Source: Gammaproteobacteria bacterium (GTDB lineage Bacteria; Pseudomonadota; Gammaproteobacteria; Pseudomonadales; Azotimanducaceae). Taken from it: DNA of 64,000 nt. Positions 8,375 to 18,102 of the stretch are shown piece by piece. The translations under genes and the position numbers were made by a program. The stretch is from the NCBI GenBank assembly GCA_028821515.1, contig JAPPGA010000004.1, positions 33,215 to 97,214 of the forward strand. The letters run 5' to 3'. Position 1 is the stretch's first letter. The number at the start of each line of letters is the position of its first letter. Below the pieces are notes generated by a model. That model was given only the letters and a program-made list of their open reading frames with translations. It did no database searches and was not told where the DNA came from.

Positions 8375-9609
8375 CAGGACAGCTTTTCATGGAAGTACGC
8401 ATCCGCCGGAAGGCGGAATGCCGACCCTTCCTTACGCGTCAGCGGCCGGGGAAGCTTCCCCGGCTGAAGGCTCCCGGGGCTCAGCAACGCGCGCGCTTCT
8501 TCGCGGCCGTGGTCAGCCATGGCCTCTTCGAGAAAACCCGCGATCAGGAGATGGCGCGCGGCAGGTTCGCCGATGCCTCGGGAGCGGAGGTAGAAGAGGG
8601 CATCGCCATCGATTTCACCCATGGTGGCGCCGTGGGCGCAGCGCACGTCGTTGGCGTAGATCTCGAGTTCCGGCTTCGCGTAGGCCTGGGCGGTGCGCGC
8701 GAGCAGCATGTGTTTCGCCGACAGCGCCGCGTCGGTGTTTTGGGCGCCGGGCGCGATGTGGATGCGGCCGTTGAATACCGCCTTGGCGCGATCGTTCACC
8801 ACCCCCCGCACGGTCTGGCGGCTGGTGCCTCCGCCGATCCCGTGATGCACGTTGACCTGCGTGTCGAGGTGCTGCTGGCCTGACAGGTGCCAGGCGCCGC
8901 GGATCCCGATATCGGCGCCGTCGCCCGCCGATTCGATGTGGACATCGTTGCGCCGCATCCCCGAACCCTGCGCGTACTGCCCGAAGCGGTAGCTCGCGCC
9001 GGCTTCCACGCGGGTCGACACAAGTTGGTACTCGAAGGAGTCGGCCGCGCCTTGCAGGCGCAGGTGGCGCAGGCTTGCCCCGGTTCCGACCAGGCACTCG
9101 ACGACGCGATGGGTCGGTGAGGCAGGGGTTTCGACGAGGGTCGCTTCGGCACCGGCGCCGACGATGAGCAGCACGCGTTCAAAGCCGCCGGTCAAGTGTC
9201 CCAGTTCGATCTCGGCATCGCGCGCCCGTTCCGGCACTTCGATGACGACTCCGCCGCAAAGCAGGACATCGTTCACCGCGGCCAGTGAATAGCGGCGCCG
9301 GTCCACGGTGGCGTTGAGGTTCGCTTCGATGATGCAGCGTTCCCGGGAGTCCGCCGCGTCGAAGTCGGCCACCCTTATGCCGCCGGACGCGACGACTTTC
9401 CCGGCGTTTGGACGATTGTCCGTACGCCGCGCGTTTTGCTCGTACCAGGGATTGGGATTCGAGTATTCCCACGTGTAGGACCTTGGTTCGGGTAGCGGGG
9501 CGTCCGCGAGTGCGGCGAGGCTCGGCCCGCGGTCGAGCCAGGAGGCGTAGCGCGGTGACGCCCGCGCGTCGTCGAAGAGACGCGCCTGAAACTGTTCTGC
9601 GGCGGTCAT
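8374..9609 (-). CDS. sufD: SufD, SufBCD scaffold subunit, with repeat-encoded C-terminal tail
   Basis: The 411-residue product carries the SufBD beta-helix core (HLDTQVNVHHGIGGGTSRQT, RAKAVFNGRIHI, QAYAKPELEIYANDV, AHGATMGEID). It ends with the AARHLLIAGFLEEAM helix region where SufD proteins normally stop. It pairs with SufB and SufC. The start is ATG 9609; the upstream extension of the frame runs into sufC. Unusually, the last 30 or so residues (SLQPGKLPRPLTRKE to DAYFHEKLS) are encoded by a copy of the dispersed palindromic repeat that also sits triplicated at 2891-3151. The gene stays in frame and abuts sufS, so the tail is presumably tolerated by an active protein. Confidence 0.93.
   Translation of the reverse strand: MTAAEQFQARLFDDARASPRYASWLDRGPSLAALADAPLPEPRSYTWEYSNPNPWYEQNARRTDNRPNAGKVVASGGIRVADFDAADSRERCIIEANLNATVDRRRYSLAAVNDVLLCGGVVIEVPERARDAEIELGHLTGGFERVLLIVGAGAEATLVETPASPTHRVVECLVGTGASLRHLRLQGAADSFEYQLVSTRVEAGASYRFGQYAQGSGMRRNDVHIESAGDGADIGIRGAWHLSGQQHLDTQVNVHHGIGGGTSRQTVRGVVNDRAKAVFNGRIHIAPGAQNTDAALSAKHMLLARTAQAYAKPELEIYANDVRCAHGATMGEIDGDALFYLRSRGIGEPAARHLLIAGFLEEAMADHGREEARALLSPGSLQPGKLPRPLTRKEGSAFRLPADAYFHEKLS
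8389..8473 (-). repeat. Dispersed palindromic element, copy inside the 3' end of sufD
   Basis: Read on the minus strand it begins GAGCCTTCAGCCGGGGAA and ends GCGTACTTCCAT, matching the 87-bp unit at 3065-3151. A perfect 20-bp palindrome (GCCGGGGAAG and its complement) occupies 8445-8464. It is read in the same frame as in the glycosyltransferase gene, giving SLQPG..PRP.TR.E and ending in YFH. Confidence 0.85.
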
Positions 9610-9616
9610 GTCTCTG

Positions 9617-10354
9617 TCACGCCAGGCGCGCGTAGCCGTCGGCTTCAAGCTTCCGGGCAAGGGACTTGTCGCCGGTCTCGACGATTCTGCCGTCGAGCAG
9701 AACATGCACGAAATCCGGCTCGATGTGGTCGAGCAGCCGCTGGTAGTGGGTGATCAGGAGCACCGCGTTGGTCTCGGACGCGAACGCGTTGATGCCTTTG
9801 GCGACCGTGCGCAGAGCATCGATGTCGAGGCCGGAGTCGGTCTCGTCGAGCACGGCCAGCTTCGGCTCGAGCAGCAGCATCTGCAGGATCTCGTTGCGCT
9901 TCTTTTCGCCGCCGGAAAAGCCCGCGTTGACGCCGCGCCGCAGGAACTCCGGTGCGAGTTGCAGGCGTTCGGCGGCCTCCCGCGCGGACTTCACGAAGGA
10001 CGCGGCGGACATGGCCTCGCGTTCGAGGGCGGTATCGCGGCTGTCCACGGCGGCTTTCAGGAACTCCATGTTGCTGACCCCCGGTATTTCCACCGGGTAC
10101 TGGAAGGCGAGGAACAGGCCGAGATGCGCGCGCGCCTCCGGTTCGAGTCCGATGAGGCTCGCGCCCTCGAGGCGCATGTCGCCGTTGGTCACTTCGACGT
10201 CGGTGCGGCCGGCCAGCGCATTGGCCAGGGTGCTCTTGCCGGAACCGTTGGGACCCATGATGGCGTGTACCTCCCCGGTCCGGACCGTCAGGTCGATGCC
10301 GTTCAGGATCGGCTTGCCTACGGCGCTTGCGTGCAGGTCCGCGACTTCGAGCAT
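9617..10354 (-). CDS. sufC: SufC ATPase
   Basis: The 245-residue ABC-type ATPase drives the SufBCD scaffold. Walker A is GPNGSGKST (residues 34-42), the signature is FSGGEKKRNEIL, Walker B is LAVLDETDSGLD, and the H-loop is ITHYQRLLD. The SufC-specific FQYPVEIPGV segment is present. I chose ATG 10354 because GGAAA lies a suitable distance upstream. A TTG at 10378 would overlap sufB. The gap to sufD is 7 bp. Confidence 0.96.
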   Translation of the reverse strand: MLEVADLHASAVGKPILNGIDLTVRTGEVHAIMGPNGSGKSTLANALAGRTDVEVTNGDMRLEGASLIGLEPEARAHLGLFLAFQYPVEIPGVSNMEFLKAAVDSRDTALEREAMSAASFVKSAREAAERLQLAPEFLRRGVNAGFSGGEKKRNEILQMLLLEPKLAVLDETDSGLDIDALRTVAKGINAFASETNAVLLITHYQRLLDHIEPDFVHVLLDGRIVETGDKSLARKLEADGYARLA

Positions 10355-10370
10355 CGGTCTGTTTCCGCGA

Positions 10371-11828
<1,458 letters not shown>

Positions 11829-11834
11829 GGGGCG

Positions 11835-11863
11835 ATTATAGTCAAATTACTGACTAAAATGCT
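11835..11863 (-). promoter_or_regulatory. suf operon promoter with palindromic operator
   Basis: On the minus strand a perfect TATAAT (-10) occupies 11840-11835. It overlaps the perfect inverted repeat TAGTCA-N6-TGACTA at 11839-11856. GACT/AGTC half-sites of this type occur in IscR (Rrf2-family) type 1 operators, but the arrangement here is inverted relative to the E. coli consensus, so regulator identity is only a guess. There is no good -35 hexamer, consistent with an activated promoter. Confidence 0.55.
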
Positions 11864-11955
11864 TGGTAATTATTGTCCTTCGCGGGGGATGCAATTCGTC
11901 TTCATGCAGCACTAAGATGCGGAATTGGTGCCGGCCTCAAGCGAAGTTGGGAAGC

Positions 11956-12645
11956 ATGCCGAAACTCGAGCAAATGCCGGAAGATCACATCTACAAGGCA
12001 TACGGGCTTTACCTGTTGCAGCCTGAGCACCGGTTCGTCAAACGCCTGAAGCGCGCCCACACGCCATCGCTTCACGGCGACCGTACCTGGCAGTCGAGTT
12101 TCATCCTGATGGACTACCTGCAGCACCATCCGCCGCAGGCTGGCGCCCGGGTCATGGAAATCGGCTGCGGCTGGGGCGCGGCTGGAGTGTACTGCGCCAG
12201 GACCTTCGGCTCCCGGGTCACGAGTGTCGATGCGGACAAGCACGTCTTTCCCTATCTGAAGCTCCTGGAGGTCCTGAACGATGTGGAGGTGGAGAGCCTG
12301 CACAAACCCTTCGAGAAGTTGACCACCAGGCGTCTTGCCGAGGAAAACCTGATTGTCGGCGCGGATATCTGCTTCTGGGACCGAATGGTCAAGCCCATGC
12401 TGAACCTGGTTTCACGCGCCATCCGGGGCGGTACAGACCGCGTCGTCATCGCCGATCCGGGCCGTCCGCCCTTCTACGAGCTTGTCGACCACTGCGCGAA
12501 GAGAAAGGGATTGCGGGCCGAACTTACCGGCTGGTACGCCGTCGAGCCCAAGCGGGCACACGGCGAGGTGCTGGAGGTGCGAGCTACGTCAACGGCGGAA
12601 CTCGCGGTTGGCGGAGTGAGCGTCACCGCCGAATCCGGGCCCTGA
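11956..12645 (+). CDS. SAM-dependent methyltransferase (Methyltransf_16-like)
   Basis: The 229-residue product has a class I methyltransferase core: motif I VMEIGCGWGAAGVYCA near residue 65, then an acidic second strand (VTSVDADKHVFPYL), and DICFWDRMVKPMLNLVSRAI as the motif IV region. The sequence around HGDRTWQSSFILMDYL resembles the N-terminus of the nicotinamide N-methyltransferase-like/protein-lysine methyltransferase group. Start ATG 11956 is preceded by GGGAAG. It is divergent from the suf operon. The substrate cannot be read from the sequence. Confidence 0.75.
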   Translation: MPKLEQMPEDHIYKAYGLYLLQPEHRFVKRLKRAHTPSLHGDRTWQSSFILMDYLQHHPPQAGARVMEIGCGWGAAGVYCARTFGSRVTSVDADKHVFPYLKLLEVLNDVEVESLHKPFEKLTTRRLAEENLIVGADICFWDRMVKPMLNLVSRAIRGGTDRVVIADPGRPPFYELVDHCAKRKGLRAELTGWYAVEPKRAHGEVLEVRATSTAELAVGGVSVTAESGP

Positions 12646-12932
12646 CCCCAGAAACACAAAAAACTCACTAATATCAATTAAATACTAACGAACCGTTAAC
12701 GAATAGTTCACTGTCGTTATGGTGTAATCGTCTGGTTGCCGAAGGCTTGAGGCGAAGCAGGGCATTCCGATATCAGTCATCGTCACGAAGAATTCAGACA
12801 TATGAACATGACTTCGATACGCCCACGGTCGGAATCATCGCGCTCGTGAAAGCGGGCGTGGACGAGGATGTCGTCAACGCGATGATGGGGGTCGAATAAG
12901 CGGTGGCGGCAGGGTGCCTCGGGAGGCAAACC
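12646..12932. other. AT-rich intergenic stretch with an orphan coding-like fragment
   Basis: The first 80 bases (12646-12725) are markedly AT-rich for this genome and contain GTTAAC-centred repeats; they may hold a promoter. A frame open from a TTG at 12747 to a TAA at 12897-12899 encodes at its end TVGIIALVKAGVDEDVVNAM, a helix-turn-helix-like phrase seen in the tails of some bacterial lipoproteins. It has no good start or ribosome site, so it may be a small gene or the remnant of one. Confidence 0.35.
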
Positions 12933-13256
12933 ATGAATAGCACAAGACCGTTCCTGGCGACTGCGGCGGCCTTCTGGCTGTCCGGCTGCGCGGGGGAGAT
13001 GCCCCAGTTCTCGGACTACATCTACTCGGCCGAACTGGCGTCCGGCGATCACGACTCGGCGGAAGTAAGGGTTACCCACGGGCTGGACGCGAACGACATG
13101 GCCCAGGTCGTATGGATTGCCCGTGCGGCGCACCCGGTGGCTCAGGAGCATTGCGGGTCGATGGGCAAGACCGCAGGCAGCTACCAGATCCGGAGCGCCG
13201 GTCCCGAGTTCATGGTATTCGGGTTTCGCTGCCTCGCTGCGGAGGACGCCGACTAG
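12933..13256 (+). CDS. Small predicted lipoprotein
   Basis: The 107-residue product starts at ATG 12933 behind a strong GGGAGG site. It has a lipoprotein signal (TAAAFWLSGC, lipidated cysteine about residue 19), so it should be membrane anchored on the periplasmic side. The mature part has two further cysteines (EHCGSMGK and FGFRCLA) that could pair, and a DDxDSAEVRV-like beta strand. The C-terminal region (CGSMGKTAGSYQ to FMVFGFRC) resembles that of several uncharacterised short lipoproteins, but I cannot name a family. It converges with the envelope operon at 13380. Confidence 0.65.
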   Translation: MNSTRPFLATAAAFWLSGCAGEMPQFSDYIYSAELASGDHDSAEVRVTHGLDANDMAQVVWIARAAHPVAQEHCGSMGKTAGSYQIRSAGPEFMVFGFRCLAAEDAD

Positions 13257-13379
13257 CGCGCCGGAATGCCGTCGCTTGGGGTCTGGAATTGCGGCCGCCC
13301 AAGCGGTCTGGCGCTGCTTGCCGCGCGTGTTCGCAAGGGGGCGATCCAGGCGACCGCAGCTACGCAGTTCGCATGCTCG

Positions 13380-14069
13380 CTACGATTCGCTGACGAGGAA
13401 CGCCTGTAGCTGGTCCGAGAGGGTCGTGCAGGCGCTTTGCCGCACCCGGGCGATGATCGGTATCGGCACGACGACGGCGGGCACGAAACTCGTTCCGCTG
13501 GCTTCGGTGCTCACCCTTCCGGCGTTGATCCCGGTCGTGACGTCCCAGATCGACGCTTCGTAGTTCGAGTCGTTGTCCCAGGTCAGGAAACCGATGCACG
13601 CGGGTATGGCCCCGCTGATCACGTTGCAGGTGAGTCTCCCCGCTTCCGCCGTCCGCTCGGTGTGGCCTTCTATCCAGACGAGGTAACGCACGCCGATTTC
13701 GTCGATCCGTTCGGCGACCAGCGGTTTCGAGATCACGTGCGACAGGTCGTCCACTTCGAGGGGCGCGACCAGTGGCTCGAACCAGGGGAATACGGAATCC
13801 ACGAACTCGCCTTCCGACATGACATTGACGGGTTCGCGCTTGCGAGTGAGCTGGTCGCTGACGCAGGCGATGAAGTCCGTCTCCGTTTCGCTGCGGGTCT
13901 TGTGCCTGCGTCCAAGAACGACCACGCGGTCGCCTTCGGTCATTCCCGTCTCGGCTTCGCGCACCTCCTGCACGGTCGCGGTCACGCAACCGGAGAGCGC
14001 CGCCGCGCAGATGCCGATGGCGCCTACGATTAACGCCCGGAGCGTTCCGGGCAACTGGATAGCTTTCAT
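13380..14069 (-). CDS. Predicted lipoprotein, last gene of the envelope operon
   Basis: The 229-residue product begins at ATG 14069, overlapping the upstream gene by 4 bp (ATGA). It has a lipobox LSGC with cysteine about residue 28. The mature protein carries four more cysteines (FIACVSDQ, LTCNVISGAIPAC, SACTTL). Strands such as GVRYLVWIEGHTER and ASIWDVTTG suggest a beta-sandwich that may bind other envelope parts. Long frames that extend upstream in this register belong to shadows of the neighbouring gene. I do not recognise a family. Position at the end of the operon suggests an accessory or regulatory subunit of the proposed machine. Confidence 0.7.
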   Translation of the reverse strand: MKAIQLPGTLRALIVGAIGICAAALSGCVTATVQEVREAETGMTEGDRVVVLGRRHKTRSETETDFIACVSDQLTRKREPVNVMSEGEFVDSVFPWFEPLVAPLEVDDLSHVISKPLVAERIDEIGVRYLVWIEGHTERTAEAGRLTCNVISGAIPACIGFLTWDNDSNYEASIWDVTTGINAGRVSTEASGTSFVPAVVVPIPIIARVRQSACTTLSDQLQAFLVSES

Positions 14070-14719
14070 CCTTGTCCTCCCTGGACCAGTTCCGCGACTT
14101 CGGGCACGCGCGGGAAATAAAGCGAGAGGTGCGCGGCGGCGTCGCGCAATGCCCACACGGACGCTTCGGTCAACCCTGATCCCTTCGAGTCCTCCATGAA
14201 CCCGAAGTTGCGCTCGTTGCTCTTGCCGTAGGCGGGCAGTGCCCAACTCGTCAGCAGCTCGCCGTCGGAGCCAAAGACATCGATACGGTACTTGATCCAT
14301 ACCTCGAAAAACTGGCCGCGGGTCTGCGCGGGAATCGAGAACTGCAACTCTTCGAAGACCGGCACGATGACGGCGGCCACCCCATCGGTCGCTTCCATGG
14401 ACGAGAGTGCCACGGTCTCCTCGAACAGCGCGTCGAAAGCGCGCTCGAATACGGGCACCTGGACGGAGCCGAGTTCGATGCGGAAGTCGCCGTGGTCTTC
14501 CACGGTTTCCTCGTGGACGTAGCCCTTGAGGGACTCGTCGAAGAACACGCCCACGCGCAACGGAAGGGGCTCCACCAGCGGCGAAGGCACAACGGTATTG
14601 ACGACGACGTTGGCGCCGGTGCAGCCGAAGACGGTGAAGGCCACCGCGACGGGCAGGAGTCCGAGGCGCACGGCCGTCATGCAACTGTGCATCGGTGTGC
14701 TGACGGTGCGAGGATTCAT
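14066..14719 (-). CDS. Predicted lipoprotein
   Basis: The 217-residue product has a hydrophobic leader and lipobox (FTVFGC, cysteine about residue 33). It continues with LPLRVGVFFDESLKGYVHEE, a phrase similar to the start of the ABC-transporter-auxiliary-like or curli-associated lipoprotein folds, and IPVFEELQFSIPAQ. These features suggest a periplasmic alpha/beta domain. It overlaps the downstream lipoprotein gene by 4 bp and lies 28 bp after a von Willebrand A gene. Family not identified; role inferred as an outer- or inner-membrane-anchored part of the assembly. Confidence 0.7.
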   Translation of the reverse strand: MNPRTVSTPMHSCMTAVRLGLLPVAVAFTVFGCTGANVVVNTVVPSPLVEPLPLRVGVFFDESLKGYVHEETVEDHGDFRIELGSVQVPVFERAFDALFEETVALSSMEATDGVAAVIVPVFEELQFSIPAQTRGQFFEVWIKYRIDVFGSDGELLTSWALPAYGKSNERNFGFMEDSKGSGLTEASVWALRDAAAHLSLYFPRVPEVAELVQGGQG

Positions 14720-14747
14720 GGGGTCATCCGATTCATCTGATCAGAGA

Positions 14748-15749
14748 CTACTGCAAACCCGGCAACCCGACAAAGGTGCCGTCGTTGCGGAACGTCAGTT
14801 CGCGCATGAGTGCGGCGTACCGGAAGCCCGAAGTGGGCTGGTTGGTGACCTGAAAGATGACCGGGAACCCCACGCCGTGAATGCGCACGCGGCGGCTGCC
14901 GTCCTCGCCGGCGGCGTTCATGATGTCCACCCGGTCGACAACTTCCTCTATCGTGTCGCGCGTCGAGAAGTCGTCCCCGAACACGTAGATGCTGATCTTC
15001 TTGTCCGGGGCCCAGAATGTCCTGATCGCGTGTTCGATGCCCTCGACCGGGCTCGAATTGCTGTAGGGCGCCCATGCGGAGAGGCGCATCATGATCTCCC
15101 TGCGGCGCTCGGGCGAGTCGGGGATCCACTCATCAGCGTAGTTGGGAAACATGTAGTCTCCCATGTCGTTCATCACCTGGATGCCCTTGACGTTGGGATA
15201 GATGTTGAGCGTTTCGCTCACCTTGCGGATGGCATGGGGCCAGGCGGCACTCTGCATGCTGCCCGAGGTGTCGATCACGAAGATGATGTACTCGGAGTCG
15301 ACGGTAATGCCGCCGATCACGTTGTCCTGCCGCGTGAAACCCGCGCCGAGGAGCCGGGTCATCTCTTCGGACAGGCTCTGTCTCGCCGCCACCAGCCGGC
15401 TGTTTTCCACCTGCTGCTGGTCCGCCTGTTCGCTGGTTGTCGCGAACTCGCCGAGAATCTCGGACAGTTCCCGCCTTGCCCGCGCAAGCAGTTCGAGCAC
15501 CTTGTCGAGCTGGTCCTGTTCGTCCGAAATCTGGCGTTTGACGGTCCGGGTCTGTCCCTGGATGGTATTGACGGCTTCCCGCTTCGCCGCGACCTGACCG
15601 TCGAGATCGACTGTCGACTTCTCGAGGACCATGGGTTGCATGGTCTTGGTGATGATCAGGAGCAGTACGATTGCCCCGAAGCCGCAGCAGATGACGTCGA
15701 GGAAAGAAAGGCTGAACTGCTCGATCTCGCGCCTGCGCAGGGGTTTCAT
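14748..15749 (-). CDS. ExbD-like transmembrane helix fused to a coiled coil and a von Willebrand A domain (paralog 1)
   Basis: The 333-residue product starts at ATG 15749 (overlapping the upstream paralog by 4 bp). Residues 11-37 (QFSLSFLDVICCGFGAIVLL and following) form one membrane helix with an aspartate (D18) in the F-L-D-V context that is diagnostic of ExbD/TolR. Residues 45-135 are a coiled coil, and residues 150-333 a vWA domain with an intact MIDAS (DTSGS at 160-164). ExbD/TolR-type helices carry the proton-binding aspartate beside a TolQ/ExbB channel; such a channel is encoded three genes upstream. The vWA domain would lie in the periplasm and bind a protein partner through a metal ion. 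Placement of D18 as the proton carrier is inference by motif. Confidence 0.8.
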   Translation of the reverse strand: MKPLRRREIEQFSLSFLDVICCGFGAIVLLLIITKTMQPMVLEKSTVDLDGQVAAKREAVNTIQGQTRTVKRQISDEQDQLDKVLELLARARRELSEILGEFATTSEQADQQQVENSRLVAARQSLSEEMTRLLGAGFTRQDNVIGGITVDSEYIIFVIDTSGSMQSAAWPHAIRKVSETLNIYPNVKGIQVMNDMGDYMFPNYADEWIPDSPERRREIMMRLSAWAPYSNSSPVEGIEHAIRTFWAPDKKISIYVFGDDFSTRDTIEEVVDRVDIMNAAGEDGSRRVRIHGVGFPVIFQVTNQPTSGFRYAALMRELTFRNDGTFVGLPGLQ

Positions 15750-16837
15750 GGCCAGTCCTCCGAAGGCGACATGAAAACGCCGCCGGTCTCTTGTGCAAGG
15801 GCCCAGTAGGCGCCCGCGGCCAGTGGGTCTCCCTCCATGGGAAACAGGATGACGTTGACCGGTATGTTGCGGGGCAGGTTCCTCCTCGCGGCCACGTAGT
15901 GCCGCATCCGCTCTTGCCCGGTTACGGTGGGCGAGCGCGGCGGCGATCGGCCCTGCGTGGGCAGGCTGTCGATGATAAGGAGGACATTGTCCGGCAAGGG
16001 GTTCATGCCGGCGATGGCGCTGAACAGGTTCTCGAGGCTCGTGCCGTCCGCCGGAGGGGTCTGGCGCAGCGCTTCGACGGCATCTTCCATGCTGTCCGTG
16101 TCCAGCGCGGAGTGCCACCCGTCCGAAGACAAAACCGTCGCGGCCTGCGTATTGAAACTATAGACCTGGTACTCGCTCTCTATGGGGACCTGCGCGAGGA
16201 GCCATTGCACCGTGTCTACGGCACGCTGCCACTTGGCCGACTGAAGCTGGCGGGAGATTGGCATGTTGCGCCGCCGGATGACGTTGACAAGGGTGTTGTC
16301 GAGCATGCTTGCGGACGCGTCCACGGCGATCAGTATGCGCTTGCCGCCGATGAAGAGCCCGGTCAGGTACTGCCGGTCGCCCTCGCCCCTGATCTCGATG
16401 TTGGACCGTCCGGCTTCGAGTTCTTCGATGGCCTTGAGCCGCTCGACTTCCTCCTCGCGCGTCTCGATGTCGGCCATGAGTTCTTCGAGGCTCTTGCGCT
16501 GGGCGATCGTCAGCGCCTCGAGTTCATCGAGTTCTTCGCGCCTGCGTTCGGCATCTTCCACGGTGGCGGTGCGAAGACGCCTGGCTTCCGCGATCCGGGC
16601 CCGGATGTCCTCGAGCCGTTGCTGCAACTCGGTCAGGTCGGGCGTGCCGGTGGTGATCTCGTAGTTCAGCAGCCGCAGTTCCGACAGCAGGTCCCGATTG
16701 ACTTCCTTGATCTCGGTATCCACCGCGTGGTGGATGATCAGGAACACCAGCACGGTGGCGCCGAAACCGCACGACATCACGTCCAGGAACGAAAGCGAAA
16801 AGACGTTGAGGTTGCGTCGCTTGGAATACTGCGCCAT
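15746..16837 (-). CDS. ExbD-like transmembrane helix fused to a coiled coil and a von Willebrand A domain (paralog 2)
   Basis: The 363-residue product has the same architecture as its downstream neighbour. A helix at residues 12-36 (FSLSFLDVMSCGFGATVLVF) carries D19 in the FLDV motif. A strongly charged coiled coil covers about 45-145 (RRREELDELEALT, EEEVERLKAIEELE), and a vWA domain spans 165-363 with MIDAS DASAS at 173-177. The shared FSLSFLDV..CGFGA motif shows the two are diverged paralogs from one duplication. They overlap by 4 bp, so they are probably made together and could form a heteromeric stator-like subunit with the TolQ/ExbB-like protein. Confidence 0.8.
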   Translation of the reverse strand: MAQYSKRRNLNVFSLSFLDVMSCGFGATVLVFLIIHHAVDTEIKEVNRDLLSELRLLNYEITTGTPDLTELQQRLEDIRARIAEARRLRTATVEDAERRREELDELEALTIAQRKSLEELMADIETREEEVERLKAIEELEAGRSNIEIRGEGDRQYLTGLFIGGKRILIAVDASASMLDNTLVNVIRRRNMPISRQLQSAKWQRAVDTVQWLLAQVPIESEYQVYSFNTQAATVLSSDGWHSALDTDSMEDAVEALRQTPPADGTSLENLFSAIAGMNPLPDNVLLIIDSLPTQGRSPPRSPTVTGQERMRHYVAARRNLPRNIPVNVILFPMEGDPLAAGAYWALAQETGGVFMSPSEDWP

Positions 16838-16840
16838 TCG

Positions 16841-18100
16841 TCAATCACCCGCGAAGTGGACGATGGTGAACTCCTGCTGCCTGCATCGGATCGAGTCGCC
16901 GAGAGCGATACGGGTTTCGTCGGCCAGCGCATGCTCGTTCAGCAGCACCTCGGTTTCGGCGCCTGGCGCGAGGTAGTGCCCGCTCGCGCGCCGGACGATG
17001 CGGAACGCGTTGCCGAGGGCAGCCGCCCGGGGGTGGTGGCTGGCGTGGAACTCGTCGCCGAGCGGCACTGCCACCGCATCGCAGAGGATGTGGGTCGGGG
17101 GTATCTCTTCGGGGGCAACCGCCTCGCTCGCCGCCGGAAGGGAAGTGATGAATGCGACCTCGTCGTCTCCCCGGAGGATGTCGGCAGACTCCCATATGCC
17201 GTCGCGCGCGGCGTTGGCGTCGAGGAGGATCAACCGGTGTCCCAACGCGCGCAGGCGTTGCGCGAGACCAGGAAGCCGGGATGCGCGATGCGTAAGCGCG
17301 AGCGTGGTGGCGGCGCCGATTCGCCGGACCAGGAGGTCGTAGCGCTGGCCCGACTTTTCCGCCAGCGCGGAGGCCGGCAGGCGCACGCGGCGTTCGCTGC
17401 CCCGATGCTCCACGGCCACGGACAACTCCAGTTCGCCGTTGTTCAGGACCTGCGCGCAGACCTGGTCGAATACCTGCTGTTCGGTCTCGGCAATGCGCAG
17501 CGGATCGAGGCGGGTCTCGCCGACGAAACGGTCGGCGACCGTATCCACCCAGCCTTCCAGCAACTGCATGAGGCCGGCATCTGGGACTTCCTGCACACTT
17601 TCCCGGCGCGCGTTTTCGGCGATGGACAGGTTGACGACCGTCGCGCCATGCAGCAGCACGTCAATCAGCTTGCAGCGCTCGGGCAGTCGCGCGGAACTCG
17701 CCGCGGCGACCGCCGAGTCGATCACGGCCCGGATGTTGAGCTTCGCTTCCCTCGCGATACCGAGCAACAGTCCGAGTTGCTCCTGGGTGCTGCCGCTGGG
17801 CACGGCGACGAAGAGTTCGTCATCGTCCCCGATGCTGGCAGACGACTTGACGTGGAGCAGATGGAGGTATGCCAGGTCGGCCTGGTTCGAGACCTCCGGT
17901 ATGCCCGGAACGACCGGCTCGGCGTTCATGCGCGAGAAGTACTGGCTCTGGAATTGTCTCGGCCGCAGCCGCGCACTGGCGAGAGCGGCATCTCCGAACA
18001 CGGGCTCGCGTTCCAGCAGTGCCACGCCCGGCTCCCGGTAGTGCACCCCACCGTCGCGCGACACGGCGACTTCGGCATCGCTCAGTTCAAGTACCCACAT
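16841..18100 (-). CDS. Actin/Hsp70-fold-like cytoplasmic protein (degenerate)
   Basis: The 419-residue product has no signal peptide. Its start MWVLELSDAEVAVSRDG resembles the first strand-turn-strand of actin/Hsp70/PilM ATPases. A second phosphate-type segment (CKLIDVLLHGATVVNLSIAE) is recognisable but lacks the usual aspartate and glycine pair, so ATP hydrolysis is doubtful. The C-terminal 80 residues (TEVLLNEHALADETRIALGD, then SIRCRQQEFTIVHF) look FHA-like. ATG 18100 was chosen; it lies two bases after the stop of the channel gene. By analogy with PilM in type IV pili it could be the cytoplasmic adaptor of the membrane complex. Fold assignment is tentative. Confidence 0.55.
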   Translation of the reverse strand: MWVLELSDAEVAVSRDGGVHYREPGVALLEREPVFGDAALASARLRPRQFQSQYFSRMNAEPVVPGIPEVSNQADLAYLHLLHVKSSASIGDDDELFVAVPSGSTQEQLGLLLGIAREAKLNIRAVIDSAVAAASSARLPERCKLIDVLLHGATVVNLSIAENARRESVQEVPDAGLMQLLEGWVDTVADRFVGETRLDPLRIAETEQQVFDQVCAQVLNNGELELSVAVEHRGSERRVRLPASALAEKSGQRYDLLVRRIGAATTLALTHRASRLPGLAQRLRALGHRLILLDANAARDGIWESADILRGDDEVAFITSLPAASEAVAPEEIPPTHILCDAVAVPLGDEFHASHHPRAAALGNAFRIVRRASGHYLAPGAETEVLLNEHALADETRIALGDSIRCRQQEFTIVHFAGD

Positions 18101-18102
18101 CG

